Assembly: GCF_036492245.1 (NCBI RefSeq)
Contig: NZ_AP025286.1
Coordinates: 620,001 to 684,000 of the forward strand
Reading direction: 5' to 3'
DNA from: Treponema bryantii
GTDB lineage: Bacteria > Spirochaetota > Spirochaetia > Treponematales > Treponemataceae
Length of the DNA: 64,000 bases
A program made the position numbers and the translations under genes. Below are positions 50,061 through 58,312 of the stretch, piece after piece (position 1 is the first letter of the stretch; each line of letters starts with the position of its first letter). The notes under the pieces were generated by a model. That model did not search any database. It was not told the DNA's origin and worked only from the letters and a program-made list of their open reading frames with translations.

Positions 50061-51419
50061 TTATTTTCTGTCCATAAGCGGAACAAAGTCGCGCTCTTTT
50101 GAGATGTTCTTGTAAGCTGGGCGGTAAATACGACCACCACTTACAATTTCCTCAATGCGGTGAGCTGACCATCCTGCAATACGAGAAATTGCAAAGATTG
50201 GTGTAAAGAGCTCACGTGGAATGTTGAGCATCGTGTAAACGAATCCTGAATAGAAGTCTACGTTTGCACAAACACGCTTATCTGAATGGTGAACTTCCTG
50301 AATGATAGAAGGCGCAACCTTTTCAATCAAATCATACAAAGCAAACTCTTCCATGCAGCCCTTTTCTTTAGCAAGCTGTTTAGCCTTTGCCTTAAGAAGA
50401 ACTTCACGAGGATCGCTGATTGTATAAACTGCGTGTCCCATTCCGTAAACAAGACCTGAACGGTCAAAAGCTTCTTTTGTTGCAATCTTTTTGATGTAAG
50501 CAGAAACTTCTTTTTCGCTTGTCCAGTCTTTTACGTTTGCCTTGATATCATCCATCATTTCTACAACGCGGATATTTGCACCACCATGGCGGCGTCCCTT
50601 AAGGGACCCAACGGCAGCAGCCATTGCAGAATAAGTATCTGTATCAGCAGATGAAACAACGTGAACTGTAAGAGAAGAGTTGTTACCACCACCGTGCTCT
50701 GCGTGAAGAATAAGGGCAAGGTCAAGAATCTCTGCTTCAAGACGAGTGTACTGCTTGTCTGAGCGGATAAGGCGGAGGAAGTTTTCTGCAGTTGAAAGCT
50801 CCGGCTTAGGATTATGAATGAACAGAGATTTATTGTCGTAGTAGCGGCGCTTTGCCTGATAGCCGTAAGCTGCAAGTGTAGAGAATCGGGCAATCAGCTG
50901 AATACACTGCTTGATTACGTTTGCAACACTGCGGTTTTCAGGATCATCATCATAAGAATAACTTGCAAGAACACCACGAGCCATCTTGTTCATGATGTCG
51001 TTTGAAGGTGCCTTCATAATCATGTCTTCTGTAAAGTTTGAAGGAAGAACACGGCATTCACCAAGATACTTTGAGAAAGTTTCAAGCTTATCCTTATTAG
51101 GAAGTTCTCCAAAAAGAAGGAGATAAGCGCACTGTTCGTAACCGAACTGGTGATTCTTTTCTGCGTCTTTAATAAGATCTTCTACGTTATAACCGCGGTA
51201 TACAAGGCGGCCAGGAACTGCAATTTTCTGACCATCCTGCATTTCGTAACCAACTACATCACCAATGCGTGTAAGTCCAACAAGAACACCGGTTCCATTC
51301 GCGTTACGGAGGCCTCGTTTAACATCGTATTGCTGGTAAAGTTTCTGATCGATAGGGTCGTTGTGGACCGCGAGTTTCTCAAGCTTCTTCAGAATAGCTG
51401 TTTCTTCTTTTGTTGACAT
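50061..51419 (-). CDS. Citrate synthase / 2-methylcitrate synthase family
   Basis: A 452-residue enzyme condensing acetyl-CoA (or propionyl-CoA) with oxaloacetate. Active-site regions are visible: the first His in HAEHGGGNNSSLTVHVVSSA, the second in YGMGHAVYTISDPR, and the Asp in CANVDFYSGFVYTMLNIP. The N-terminal extension and length fit the larger clostridial/spirochaetal form. Two ATGs are adjacent (51422 and 51419); GGAGG is better spaced for the second. Upstream lies a set of TGCATAATTATGCA-type palindromes, probable sites for the XRE-cupin regulator. Treponemes lack a full TCA cycle, so it probably supplies glutamate or another branch. Confidence 0.9.
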   Translation of the reverse strand: MSTKEETAILKKLEKLAVHNDPIDQKLYQQYDVKRGLRNANGTGVLVGLTRIGDVVGYEMQDGQKIAVPGRLVYRGYNVEDLIKDAEKNHQFGYEQCAYLLLFGELPNKDKLETFSKYLGECRVLPSNFTEDMIMKAPSNDIMNKMARGVLASYSYDDDPENRSVANVIKQCIQLIARFSTLAAYGYQAKRRYYDNKSLFIHNPKPELSTAENFLRLIRSDKQYTRLEAEILDLALILHAEHGGGNNSSLTVHVVSSADTDTYSAMAAAVGSLKGRRHGGANIRVVEMMDDIKANVKDWTSEKEVSAYIKKIATKEAFDRSGLVYGMGHAVYTISDPREVLLKAKAKQLAKEKGCMEEFALYDLIEKVAPSIIQEVHHSDKRVCANVDFYSGFVYTMLNIPRELFTPIFAISRIAGWSAHRIEEIVSGGRIYRPAYKNISKERDFVPLMDRK

Positions 51420-51440
51420 CATTGCCTCCGTTTATACAAA

Positions 51441-51533
51441 GAGATTGCATAATTAGTTGTCTATTTGCATAATTATGCATTTGTAATACATTAAAATTAC
51501 ATAATTATACGGATTTTTGAGAGATTATGCAAT
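51441..51533. promoter_or_regulatory. Cluster of TGCATAATTATGCA operator-like sites
   Basis: A perfect 14-bp palindrome, TGCATAATTATGCA, lies at 51466-51479. Related half or degenerate copies are ATTGCATAATTA (51444-51455), TTACATAATTATA (51497-51509) and GATTATGCAAT (51523-51533). They occupy the gap between the regulator's stop and the citrate synthase start. This spacing is typical for cooperative binding of a helix-turn-helix dimer. Confidence 0.6.
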
Positions 51534-51560
51534 GAGTTTTGTAAAAAAGATGTTGTAGGT

Positions 51561-52172
51561 TTACTTTGCAAAACGTTCGGCAGGGGTTACAAACCAGACT
51601 GCTTCCATTGTTGTGTCACCGTCATTTTCGAGAACATGAGGCGAACCTGAAGAGAACGAAACGCTGTCGCCCTCTGAGAGGAAGTATTCTGTACCTGCGT
51701 AAGTGAATTTGGCGCGGCCTTTGAGTATGAGACCGATTTCGCGGCCGATATGGCCGAAAGAACCGTGATGTGTATGTGAGCCGGCAGGAATCTTTATGAT
51801 GTAGGATTCTGTAGAGTTTTCGCCGCTTGGAGCACCAGGGCGTGCGAGTTCTTCATAAATAACTTCGTCTTCTTTTACAGAAGCGCGTGATTCTCCGCGA
51901 ATAATATGAACAGGACGTTCCTTGCGGTATTCCTCAAAAAGATATTCAAGGTTAATGTCCAGAACATCAGCAAGAGCGAGCAGAGTATCAATTGCAGGTG
52001 AAACGTGATTTCTTTCAATCTGAGAAACAAGACTTTCACTTACACCAGCTCGCTGTGCTACAACTTTAAGTGTATAGCCTCTGTGCTCTCGTGCCTGACG
52101 GAGCTTTTCACCGAAGTGATAAGGGATTTTTTTTGCTTTTGGTTCCTCATCAGGATTTTGCGAAGGTGTCAT
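51561..52172 (-). CDS. XRE-family regulator with C-terminal cupin domain
   Basis: A 203-residue regulator. Residues about 18-75 are a Cro/C1-type helix-turn-helix (GEKLRQAREHRGYTLKVVAQ, RAGVSESLVSQIERNHVSPA). Residues about 125-195 are a cupin sensor (SYIIKIPAGSHTHHGSFGHI, GREIGLILKGRAKFTYAG, LSEGDSVSFSSGSPHVLEN). This PuuR/SinR-like class responds to small metabolites bound in the cupin. Its gene overlaps the one upstream by 23 nt, and the next gene downstream is citrate synthase, behind several palindromes it may bind. Confidence 0.88.
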   Translation of the reverse strand: MTPSQNPDEEPKAKKIPYHFGEKLRQAREHRGYTLKVVAQRAGVSESLVSQIERNHVSPAIDTLLALADVLDINLEYLFEEYRKERPVHIIRGESRASVKEDEVIYEELARPGAPSGENSTESYIIKIPAGSHTHHGSFGHIGREIGLILKGRAKFTYAGTEYFLSEGDSVSFSSGSPHVLENDGDTTMEAVWFVTPAERFAK

Positions 52173-53229
52173 TATTTTGTTTCTCCTTGTTTTCTTCTGT
52201 TACGAATTGAATAAAGTAATCTTCCAGTGTTTTTCTAGGGCCTTCAAGCTTAAGGCGTGCACGGGAACGGGCATTATCGCGGCGGATTGTATACATGGAA
52301 TAGAAGTCTCTGTAGTCAAGACCGGCATCGGCCTTTACGTGCTCTCCAAGGAATTTAGAAACCTCATCACGACCAATAGCAGGAATACCCTTAGTTTTTA
52401 ATATAGTACGCAGGGTTTGAATCTGTTCTGTAGAAATACCGAAAAGGAATTCCTCCATTGCCTGAGAAACCCCGTCGTCTCCCATTTTATGCTTAATAAA
52501 ACTAATCCACTGATCATCCATCTGCATGGAAATCAAAAGAAGTTCACTGGTTCCCATCATTGTTCCAAAGGCTGGAGCAAGCTTACGTCTTGCTGTCCAT
52601 ACCGACTGTAAAATTGGAGCAACGTTTTCACTTGTTTCATCATTCCAATGTTCCCAAAGCAGCAGAAGTGAAAGTGCCCATTCACGGCGGAATTCCATTG
52701 GCTGCGAAGTATCAGAAATCAGATTCAAATAAACGTCCTCTGCAAGCAGAGAGAACATGGAAAGTATAGTTTCTGTATCAAAGGCCTTGGAAAGTTTTTC
52801 GTAATCTTTTCCCAGATGGCCTGCGTATTTTGCAAAGTTAGAAAGTGTATGTGCCTTAGCTATAAGGAGACTTTTTCCGAGAACGGCTTTAGAAGGAAGG
52901 CGGAGAGTACGGTCTCCTGCGTCCTGGTGTTTAATAAGAGATTCAATAAGAGTTGTTCGGGTTCTTGTGCTACCAGAAAGCTCTGAACGTTCAAGCAAAG
53001 AAGGGAATTTTGAAACTGAAAAATCTATGGAGTTTAAATCCATGATTCGGTTAACAAAGGTTTCGTAATGTTCTTTATCGTGTTCTTTAGTGTAGTCCAG
53101 CAGCTGATTTATAAGTTCATTTTGACGGTCGGTAAACGCACCATTACTATCGGCAGCGGAATGCTGATCTTCTGCTGTATGATCGAGAAACGAATTTATG
53201 TCAACCTGTTCAAATTCTTGAGTATCCAT
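52150..53229 (-). CDS. Conserved hypothetical helical protein
   Basis: A 359-residue soluble, mostly alpha-helical protein with no signal peptide. Features: an acidic N-terminus (MDTQEFEQVDINSFLDHTAE), a long helical body with WALSLLLLWEHWNDETSENV, and a charged C-terminus (ARLKLEGPRKTLEDYFIQFV). No family was recognised. It overlaps the XRE-cupin regulator by 23 nt, which implies tight co-expression; it may be a partner of that regulator. No ribosome binding site is obvious at the ATG. Confidence 0.65.
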   Translation of the reverse strand: MDTQEFEQVDINSFLDHTAEDQHSAADSNGAFTDRQNELINQLLDYTKEHDKEHYETFVNRIMDLNSIDFSVSKFPSLLERSELSGSTRTRTTLIESLIKHQDAGDRTLRLPSKAVLGKSLLIAKAHTLSNFAKYAGHLGKDYEKLSKAFDTETILSMFSLLAEDVYLNLISDTSQPMEFRREWALSLLLLWEHWNDETSENVAPILQSVWTARRKLAPAFGTMMGTSELLLISMQMDDQWISFIKHKMGDDGVSQAMEEFLFGISTEQIQTLRTILKTKGIPAIGRDEVSKFLGEHVKADAGLDYRDFYSMYTIRRDNARSRARLKLEGPRKTLEDYFIQFVTEENKEKQNNDTFAKS

Positions 53230-53361
53230 ATTGTCAGTTTATTAGAGTCAGAACTTTTTAATAATACTAAAGCGTTTAAGATATACTAAACTTTAGTTCT
53301 TCTATTATAAATCATATTTTTTATTTGTCTAGCCGATAATTAAAAATAAAGGATAGTTCTT

Positions 53362-54648
53362 ATGATAAAAAAACTGATTTTTTCAGCAGCTTTTCTCCTG
53401 ACTTTTTGTGTTGTATTTGCTCAGGATGCAAACACTTCTGATAGCGGGTCACAAATTGAATTATACACTGCAAAACAGCAGCAGTTACGTATAAAAGCAG
53501 AAAATGTCCGTCTCATACCAGATACAAAGAACGGCGGCTATCATTTATATGTCAAAAAAACAGAAAATGTAAATTCAATCCTTTTGACAGAGACAACAAA
53601 GGATCCTGCCGGAAAAAGCGACAGCTATGCTTATCGTACAAAAGAATATAACTCAATAAACGGAGATGAAATCCGCTATCTTGATGGTAAAAAACTCGAA
53701 TCAGAGGGTTCAAAATACAGTCTTGTAGATTCAACAGTTGAAAATACGAGTTTTTTTGGTCCTGCCTTTCATATTTATATTCCGGAAACAATTATTTACG
53801 GTTATGAATGGTCCCGTCATGGCGAAATAACCATTGGAAAAGGAACTTTCATCAATATCCGTTCTTTTGAAAAGCCTTATGCTGATTATACCGGTGATTT
53901 TATGGACAGTCCTTTTATGTTTGACTTAAAGATTAAAAAACGTCCTAAACCGCAGCCAAAACCAGAGCCAAAACCGGCACCTCTTCCAGAGCCTGAACCG
54001 GAATCAGAACCTGAGCCTGAGCCTATTGAAGAGCCGGAAACAATCCTTACAGATGACTATAATCCTGTTGCAAGTGAAAAATTTAAGGAAATGTCAGATG
54101 ATATTATCTATTCCAAGGGACCTGAAACAATTATTGATGATATAAAAGGGCTTTTGGAAGATATTGAAGATAAAGATAATCTGGACCTCGTATTTGCAAT
54201 TGATGCTACGGGAAGTATGAAAAATGATATTGATAAGCTGAAATCTGATATGCAACCAATGCTCGCCGAGATTTTTGGTGGAAGTCCGGGTGTAAGAGTA
54301 GGATTACTGTTTTATAGAGATTATGGCGACACCTTTAAGTATATGGATCTGCCTGTAAAAGTGTTCCCGTTTACCTCTAATTTTACTAGCTTTTCAAAAA
54401 ATCTGAACTCAATCCGCATTTATGGTAAGGAAGGTGGAGATATTCCTGAAGCTGTTTATGAAGCAATGTATGCATCATGCGAGTTTTATTCATGGCGCAC
54501 AACAGCACAAAAGAAAATCATTCTGATTGGAGATGCAGAACCACATCCAACACCAAGAGGAACCAGAAAATATTCAAAAGATTTTGTAATGGGATTAGCA
54601 GCGAGCAGAAAAATTAAGATACACTCAATTCTTCTGCCTCGTGATTAG
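53362..54648 (+). CDS. Secreted von Willebrand A-domain protein
   Basis: A 428-residue protein with a signal peptide (cleavage after VFAQ). Residues about 25-190 form a beta-rich domain of unknown type. A Pro-Glu-Lys repeat linker spans about 194-225. A vWA domain begins near residue 272 with the metal-ion (MIDAS) motif DLVFAIDATGSMKNDIDKLK, continues with VRVGLLFYRDYGD, and ends with KIILIGDAEPHP. vWA domains bind protein ligands through a metal, so it may tie surface or periplasmic partners together. AAGGA precedes the ATG. A stem-loop at 54653-54675 follows. Confidence 0.8.
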   Translation: MIKKLIFSAAFLLTFCVVFAQDANTSDSGSQIELYTAKQQQLRIKAENVRLIPDTKNGGYHLYVKKTENVNSILLTETTKDPAGKSDSYAYRTKEYNSINGDEIRYLDGKKLESEGSKYSLVDSTVENTSFFGPAFHIYIPETIIYGYEWSRHGEITIGKGTFINIRSFEKPYADYTGDFMDSPFMFDLKIKKRPKPQPKPEPKPAPLPEPEPESEPEPEPIEEPETILTDDYNPVASEKFKEMSDDIIYSKGPETIIDDIKGLLEDIEDKDNLDLVFAIDATGSMKNDIDKLKSDMQPMLAEIFGGSPGVRVGLLFYRDYGDTFKYMDLPVKVFPFTSNFTSFSKNLNSIRIYGKEGGDIPEAVYEAMYASCEFYSWRTTAQKKIILIGDAEPHPTPRGTRKYSKDFVMGLAASRKIKIHSILLPRD

Positions 54649-54652
54649 ATGT

Positions 54653-54675
54653 TCACAGCCGGAATACGGCTGTGA
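54653..54675. terminator. Hairpin between convergent genes
   Basis: TTCACAGCCG and CGGCTGTGAA pair around GAATA. There is no long T-run on either strand, so termination would be weak or factor-aided. Confidence 0.5.
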
Positions 54676-54692
54676 AACTTTGATGATGGATT

Positions 54693-55091
54693 TTATTTTT
54701 TAAGTTCAGCTAATTTTGCTTCAGGAATCTGATTTATACTGATAGTACAGAGCTTTTTATAGGCACCTGGAAGCATTGCAGCATAAACATCATAAATCTG
54801 AAGAATTTCATTGAAAGTGTTGTAAGCCTTATCATATTTATTCTGAGCAAGATATACACGGCCAAGCTCATATTTAGCTTCCACATAAATTGAAGCATCA
54901 GTTCCAAAGCGTGCTATAACAGTATCGTAGCAGAATTCAGCAGATTTATAATCACCGATTCCAACATAATTCTGTCCCATCTGAATTATCTGAGCAGAAG
55001 TTTTATCTTCTGGAATTTCTTTAAGAGTTTTACATGAAATAAAAAGTGACGAAATAGCAGCAAGAACTGCAAGAATGATTAATTTTTTCAT
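54693..55091 (-). CDS. Small TPR-type lipoprotein
   Basis: A 132-residue lipoprotein with Cys20 in the lipobox (LFISC-KT). The mature part has two helix pairs of TPR/BamD-like type (IIQMGQNYVGIGDYKSAEFC and AKYELGRVYLAQNKYDKAYN). It is shorter than BamD, so it is more likely a small adaptor in the periplasm. Convergent with the vWA gene and divergent from another short lipoprotein. Confidence 0.75.
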   Translation of the reverse strand: MKKLIILAVLAAISSLFISCKTLKEIPEDKTSAQIIQMGQNYVGIGDYKSAEFCYDTVIARFGTDASIYVEAKYELGRVYLAQNKYDKAYNTFNEILQIYDVYAAMLPGAYKKLCTISINQIPEAKLAELKK

Positions 55092-55117
55092 AGTGCTAGA
55101 AGTTTACCTCAAAAAAT

Positions 55118-55123
55118 TATAAT
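55118..55123 (+). promoter_or_regulatory. -10 box deciding the start of the next lipoprotein
   Basis: TATAAT at 55118-55123 touches the ATG at 55124, which therefore cannot be in the message. The ATG at 55133 is 9 nt downstream and would be at or just after the transcript start. No convincing -35 was found. Confidence 0.4.
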
Positions 55124-55132
55124 ATGGAAGAG

Positions 55133-55606
55133 ATGAAAATTAGATTTTGCCTGATTTTACCTCTGCTGTTTATCATTTGTCTTAGTTCCTGTGCATCAAC
55201 TCCTGCTGTAGAAGGCGGGAAGTCAACAGTGGCTCAAGACGTTCATAAAGAAAAAAAACAAAATTCTAAAAAGTTACTTTTTGAGGACTGGAAATATAAG
55301 GGATTCGGGCAGCCGCTGCCGGTTTGGTTTGAGGCGGCTTATAAGGGCGATGTAGAAGAAGTTCAGAAGAAAATATCCATTCCAGAAAATCATAAAGTTG
55401 AAATTGTAACTGCTCAGGGAATCAACAGTGATCAGGCAAATAAAAGTTTATTACAGAAACTTGTCGTAAAGTCTGAATTGTTTGAACTGTATGATTCAAG
55501 CTGGGGGCTGCTTAGTGAAAAGGAAGCTGCTGACAGCAATTCGTATCCTTATTTTGCTGCGGCGGTTTTATTGATAGATAATAATTTGCGTAATAAAGAG
55601 GAGTAA
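55133..55606 (+). CDS. Small lipoprotein, function unknown
   Basis: A 157-residue lipoprotein from the ATG at 55133 (MKIRFCLILPLLF), with Cys20 in the lipobox (LSSC-AST). The ATG three codons upstream would abut the -10 box and is rejected. The mature part has one recognisable segment, QPLPVWFEAAYKGDVEEVQK, seen in other treponemal lipoproteins of unknown role; VEIVTAQGINSDQANKSLLQ suggests a LPP20-like fold. It is 5 nt before galE. Confidence 0.65.
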   Translation: MKIRFCLILPLLFIICLSSCASTPAVEGGKSTVAQDVHKEKKQNSKKLLFEDWKYKGFGQPLPVWFEAAYKGDVEEVQKKISIPENHKVEIVTAQGINSDQANKSLLQKLVVKSELFELYDSSWGLLSEKEAADSNSYPYFAAAVLLIDNNLRNKEE

Positions 55607-55611
55607 GTTAT

Positions 55612-56574
55612 ATGAAAGTATTAGTTATTGGTGGTGCAGGTTATATTGGAAGCCACGTTGTAAAAGAAATGATGAAGGCTGGCCACGAAGTTGCTGTATT
55701 TGATAATCTTTCAAGTGGTCTTCGCTGCAATCTTTTTCCACAGAACGAATTTATTTATGGAAACATTTTGATTCAGGCAGATATTGAAGCAGCTTTTGCA
55801 AAGGGCTTTGATGCATTTGTTCATCTTGCTGCATTTAAAGCTGCCGGTGAGTCTATGATTCTTCCAGAAAAGTACAGTGTAAACAATATCACTGGAACTC
55901 TGAATATTATGAACGCTGCTGTAAAGTATGGCTGTAAAAAAATGATTTTCAGTTCATCAGCTGCAGTATTCGGTTCTCCTGAATATCTGCCTATTGATGA
56001 AGATCATCCAAAGAATCCTGAAAACTACTACGGCTTTACAAAGCTTGAGATTGAACGCTTTATGGGCTGGTATGATAAGCTTAAGGGAATGCGTTTCGCA
56101 GCCCTCCGTTATTTTAATGCTGCAGGTTATGATCCTGATGGCGAAATCCGCGGACTCGAGCAGAATCCTCAGAATCTTCTTCCACGTGTAATGGAAGTTG
56201 CTGCCGGTATGAAAGATGGTATGAAGGTTTTTGGAACTGATTATGATACAAGAGACGGAACCTGTATCCGCGATTATGTTCACGTTACTGACCTTGCACG
56301 TGCTCATGTTATGGCACTCGACTATATTACAAAGAACGACAAGAGCCTTACAGTAAACCTTGGAACAGAAAAGGGAACAACTGTAAAAGAAATTATCGAT
56401 GCCTCACGCAGAATTACAGGTAAGACAATTCCTTCAGAAGATGTAGAGCGCCGTCCTGGTGATCCTGCATGTCTGTATGCAACTTCAAAGCGTGCAAAGG
56501 AGCTTCTCGGATGGGAGCCAAAATATTCTGACGTAGACACTCTCGTTAAAACTACCTGGGAAGTATACAAATAA
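55612..56574 (+). CDS. galE: UDP-glucose 4-epimerase
   Basis: A 320-residue short-chain dehydrogenase-type epimerase interconverting UDP-glucose and UDP-galactose (or the N-acetyl forms) with bound NAD+. The nucleotide loop is GGAGYIGSHVV, the catalytic triad is in FSSSAAVFG (Ser) and NYYGFTK (Tyr, Lys), and RYFNAAGYDPDG, DGTCIRDYVHVTDLA and the C-terminal RRPGDPACLYA are standard for the family. It supplies sugar nucleotides for surface glycans. The last base of its stop codon is the A of the next gene's ATG. Confidence 0.93.
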   Translation: MKVLVIGGAGYIGSHVVKEMMKAGHEVAVFDNLSSGLRCNLFPQNEFIYGNILIQADIEAAFAKGFDAFVHLAAFKAAGESMILPEKYSVNNITGTLNIMNAAVKYGCKKMIFSSSAAVFGSPEYLPIDEDHPKNPENYYGFTKLEIERFMGWYDKLKGMRFAALRYFNAAGYDPDGEIRGLEQNPQNLLPRVMEVAAGMKDGMKVFGTDYDTRDGTCIRDYVHVTDLARAHVMALDYITKNDKSLTVNLGTEKGTTVKEIIDASRRITGKTIPSEDVERRPGDPACLYATSKRAKELLGWEPKYSDVDTLVKTTWEVYK

Positions 56575-57797
56575 TGAATGCAAAAGAATTCTTAAAAAAC
56601 AACGAGCGCGATATTGTTGCGCTTGAAACTCTTCTTACTTCTATTCCAGCTATTGCTCCAGAAGGCAATGGTGATGGAGAAGAAAAAAAATGCCGTGCCC
56701 TCGAAGGCTGGCTTCGTGATAATGGTTTTGATAAAAACGGATGTACGATTGAGCGTTTTGAAGCTCCAGACAGCCGTGTTAGTGCCGGTGTAAGACCAAG
56801 CCTTGTTGTAACAATTCCGGGTAAAGACGATTCTCAGCGTGTATGGGTAATGGCTCATATGGACGTAGTTCCAATCGGTGACCCTAAACTCTGGAATACA
56901 GACCCATGGACTGTTGTAGAAAAAGACGGAAAGCTTTACGGGCGCGGTGTAGAAGATAACCAGCAGGGCCTTTGTTCTGCCGCTTTTGCCGCTCTTTACT
57001 ATCTGAAAAATGGAATTACTCCTGCTCGTACTGTAAAACTGCTTTTTGTAGCTGATGAGGAAAATGGAAGTGCATATGGAGCAATCTGGCTCATTAAAAA
57101 TACAGACCTTTTCCGCAAAAATGACCTTGTTCTGATTCCTGATGGAGGAGACAGCGAAGGCCGTACAATTGAAATTGCAGAAAAAAATATTTTATGGATG
57201 CGCGTTCATGTTATGGGAAAACAGACTCACGGAAGTCGCCCAGACAGCGGAGCCAATGCATGTCTCGCCGCGTGCGCCCTCTCTTTAAAATTGAACGAAC
57301 TTGAAAAAGTATTCGATAAACGTGATTCACTTTTCGAACCTGACTATTCAACATTCCAGCCGACAAAGCGCGAGAAGAACGTAGACAGTATAAATATCAT
57401 TCCTGGAGAAGATACGTTCTACATGGACTGCCGTATTCTGCCATGTTATTCACTGGCTGAGGTTCTCGCCGAAGTAGACAAGCGCTGCCGTGAAGTAGAA
57501 GCTCAGTATGGTGTAAAAATTGAATACGAAGCTCCTCAGCAATCAGAAAGTCCTGCAACTCCGGTTACTGCTCCTGTAGCTCAGAAACTGGCAGCTGCAA
57601 TCAAAAAGGTTCACAATATCGATGCTAAGTTTATTGGAATTGGTGGCGGTACTGTAGGTGCAGAACTCCGCCGCGAAGGAATTGATGCAGTTGTCTGGAG
57701 TACACTGGATGACCAGGCTCACCAGCCGAATGAATACTGCATCATTGATAATCTGATTAAGGATGCCGAGACTCTTATCGAGTTCTTTGCAGAATAA
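56574..57797 (+). CDS. M20-family metallopeptidase (dipeptidase-like)
   Basis: A 407-residue two-zinc peptidase. Metal and catalytic motifs: MAHMDVVPIGDP (His, Asp), YGRGVEDNQQG (bridging Asp), FVADEENGSAYG (catalytic and ligand Glu), IPDGGDSEG (Asp) and DDQAHQPNEY (last His). The lid domain lies between about 185 and 300. It fits the Sapep/PepV-like di- or tripeptidases, probably recycling imported peptides. The ATG overlaps the galE stop by one base. Confidence 0.88.
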   Translation: MNAKEFLKNNERDIVALETLLTSIPAIAPEGNGDGEEKKCRALEGWLRDNGFDKNGCTIERFEAPDSRVSAGVRPSLVVTIPGKDDSQRVWVMAHMDVVPIGDPKLWNTDPWTVVEKDGKLYGRGVEDNQQGLCSAAFAALYYLKNGITPARTVKLLFVADEENGSAYGAIWLIKNTDLFRKNDLVLIPDGGDSEGRTIEIAEKNILWMRVHVMGKQTHGSRPDSGANACLAACALSLKLNELEKVFDKRDSLFEPDYSTFQPTKREKNVDSINIIPGEDTFYMDCRILPCYSLAEVLAEVDKRCREVEAQYGVKIEYEAPQQSESPATPVTAPVAQKLAAAIKKVHNIDAKFIGIGGGTVGAELRREGIDAVVWSTLDDQAHQPNEYCIIDNLIKDAETLIEFFAE

Positions 57798-57804
57798 TAA
57801 ATTC

Positions 57805-57833
57805 CTCCCCAGTTTTTCTGGGGAGTTTATTTT
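57805..57833 (+). terminator. Terminator whose 3' arm is the next gene's ribosome binding site
   Basis: CTCCCCAG-TTTTT-CTGGGGAG (57805-57825) is followed by TTTATTTT. The GGGGAG of the 3' arm lies 8 nt before the ATG at 57834 and is the only ribosome binding site for that gene. Confidence 0.85.
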
Positions 57834-58262
57834 ATGAAGAAAGTAATAAATTACATTTATTTAACAATAGATATCCTTTCTCCACTATTATTATTTTTTA
57901 ATTTTTCTACACCTTTTATTTTTTGTTTATTCAATTCATTTGTTGGAATCATTAGTTTTATTATCAATTTTAAGGATTTTAAAGAGTGTGTTTATTGGAA
58001 TAAATATTTTTTGATTCCTGTCTTTGTATTGAGTCTTTTTATGCTATGTTTGGGAATTAAAGGTTTAGCAGATAAAGCATTCCTGTGGTTCAATATATTA
58101 TTGATTTTTTATAGCTTTACTCAGTTTTTATGGGTGATTGAAGTTTTAAGACATCTTTATGAATATCATAATACATTACTAAAATTATATATATGTTTAG
58201 TTTATCCAATAAGATTATTTATATATATATGTTTAATTTTATCTTGCATTTTACCTGTGTAA
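57834..58262 (+). CDS. Small membrane protein, AT-rich
   Basis: A 142-residue protein with about four membrane helices (YLTIDILSPLLLFFNFSTPF; FNSFVGIISFIINF; FLIPVFVLSLFMLCLGI; LYICLVYPIRLFIYICLILS). Its base composition is much more AT-rich than the neighbours, a sign of possible transfer or relaxed selection. No family was recognised. The ribosome binding site is inside the upstream terminator stem. A bidirectional terminator follows. Confidence 0.6.
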   Translation: MKKVINYIYLTIDILSPLLLFFNFSTPFIFCLFNSFVGIISFIINFKDFKECVYWNKYFLIPVFVLSLFMLCLGIKGLADKAFLWFNILLIFYSFTQFLWVIEVLRHLYEYHNTLLKLYICLVYPIRLFIYICLILSCILPV

Positions 58263-58265
58263 ATA

Positions 58266-58306
58266 AAAAAAAGAGAAAGACTTTTTAAGTCTTTCTCTTT
58301 TTTTTA
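58266..58306. terminator. Bidirectional terminator
   Basis: AAAGAGAAAGACTT-TTT-AAGTCTTTCTCTTT, with A-run before and T-run after. It serves the small membrane protein gene on the plus strand and mraY on the minus strand. Confidence 0.9.
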
Positions 58307-58312
58307 CAGGAA

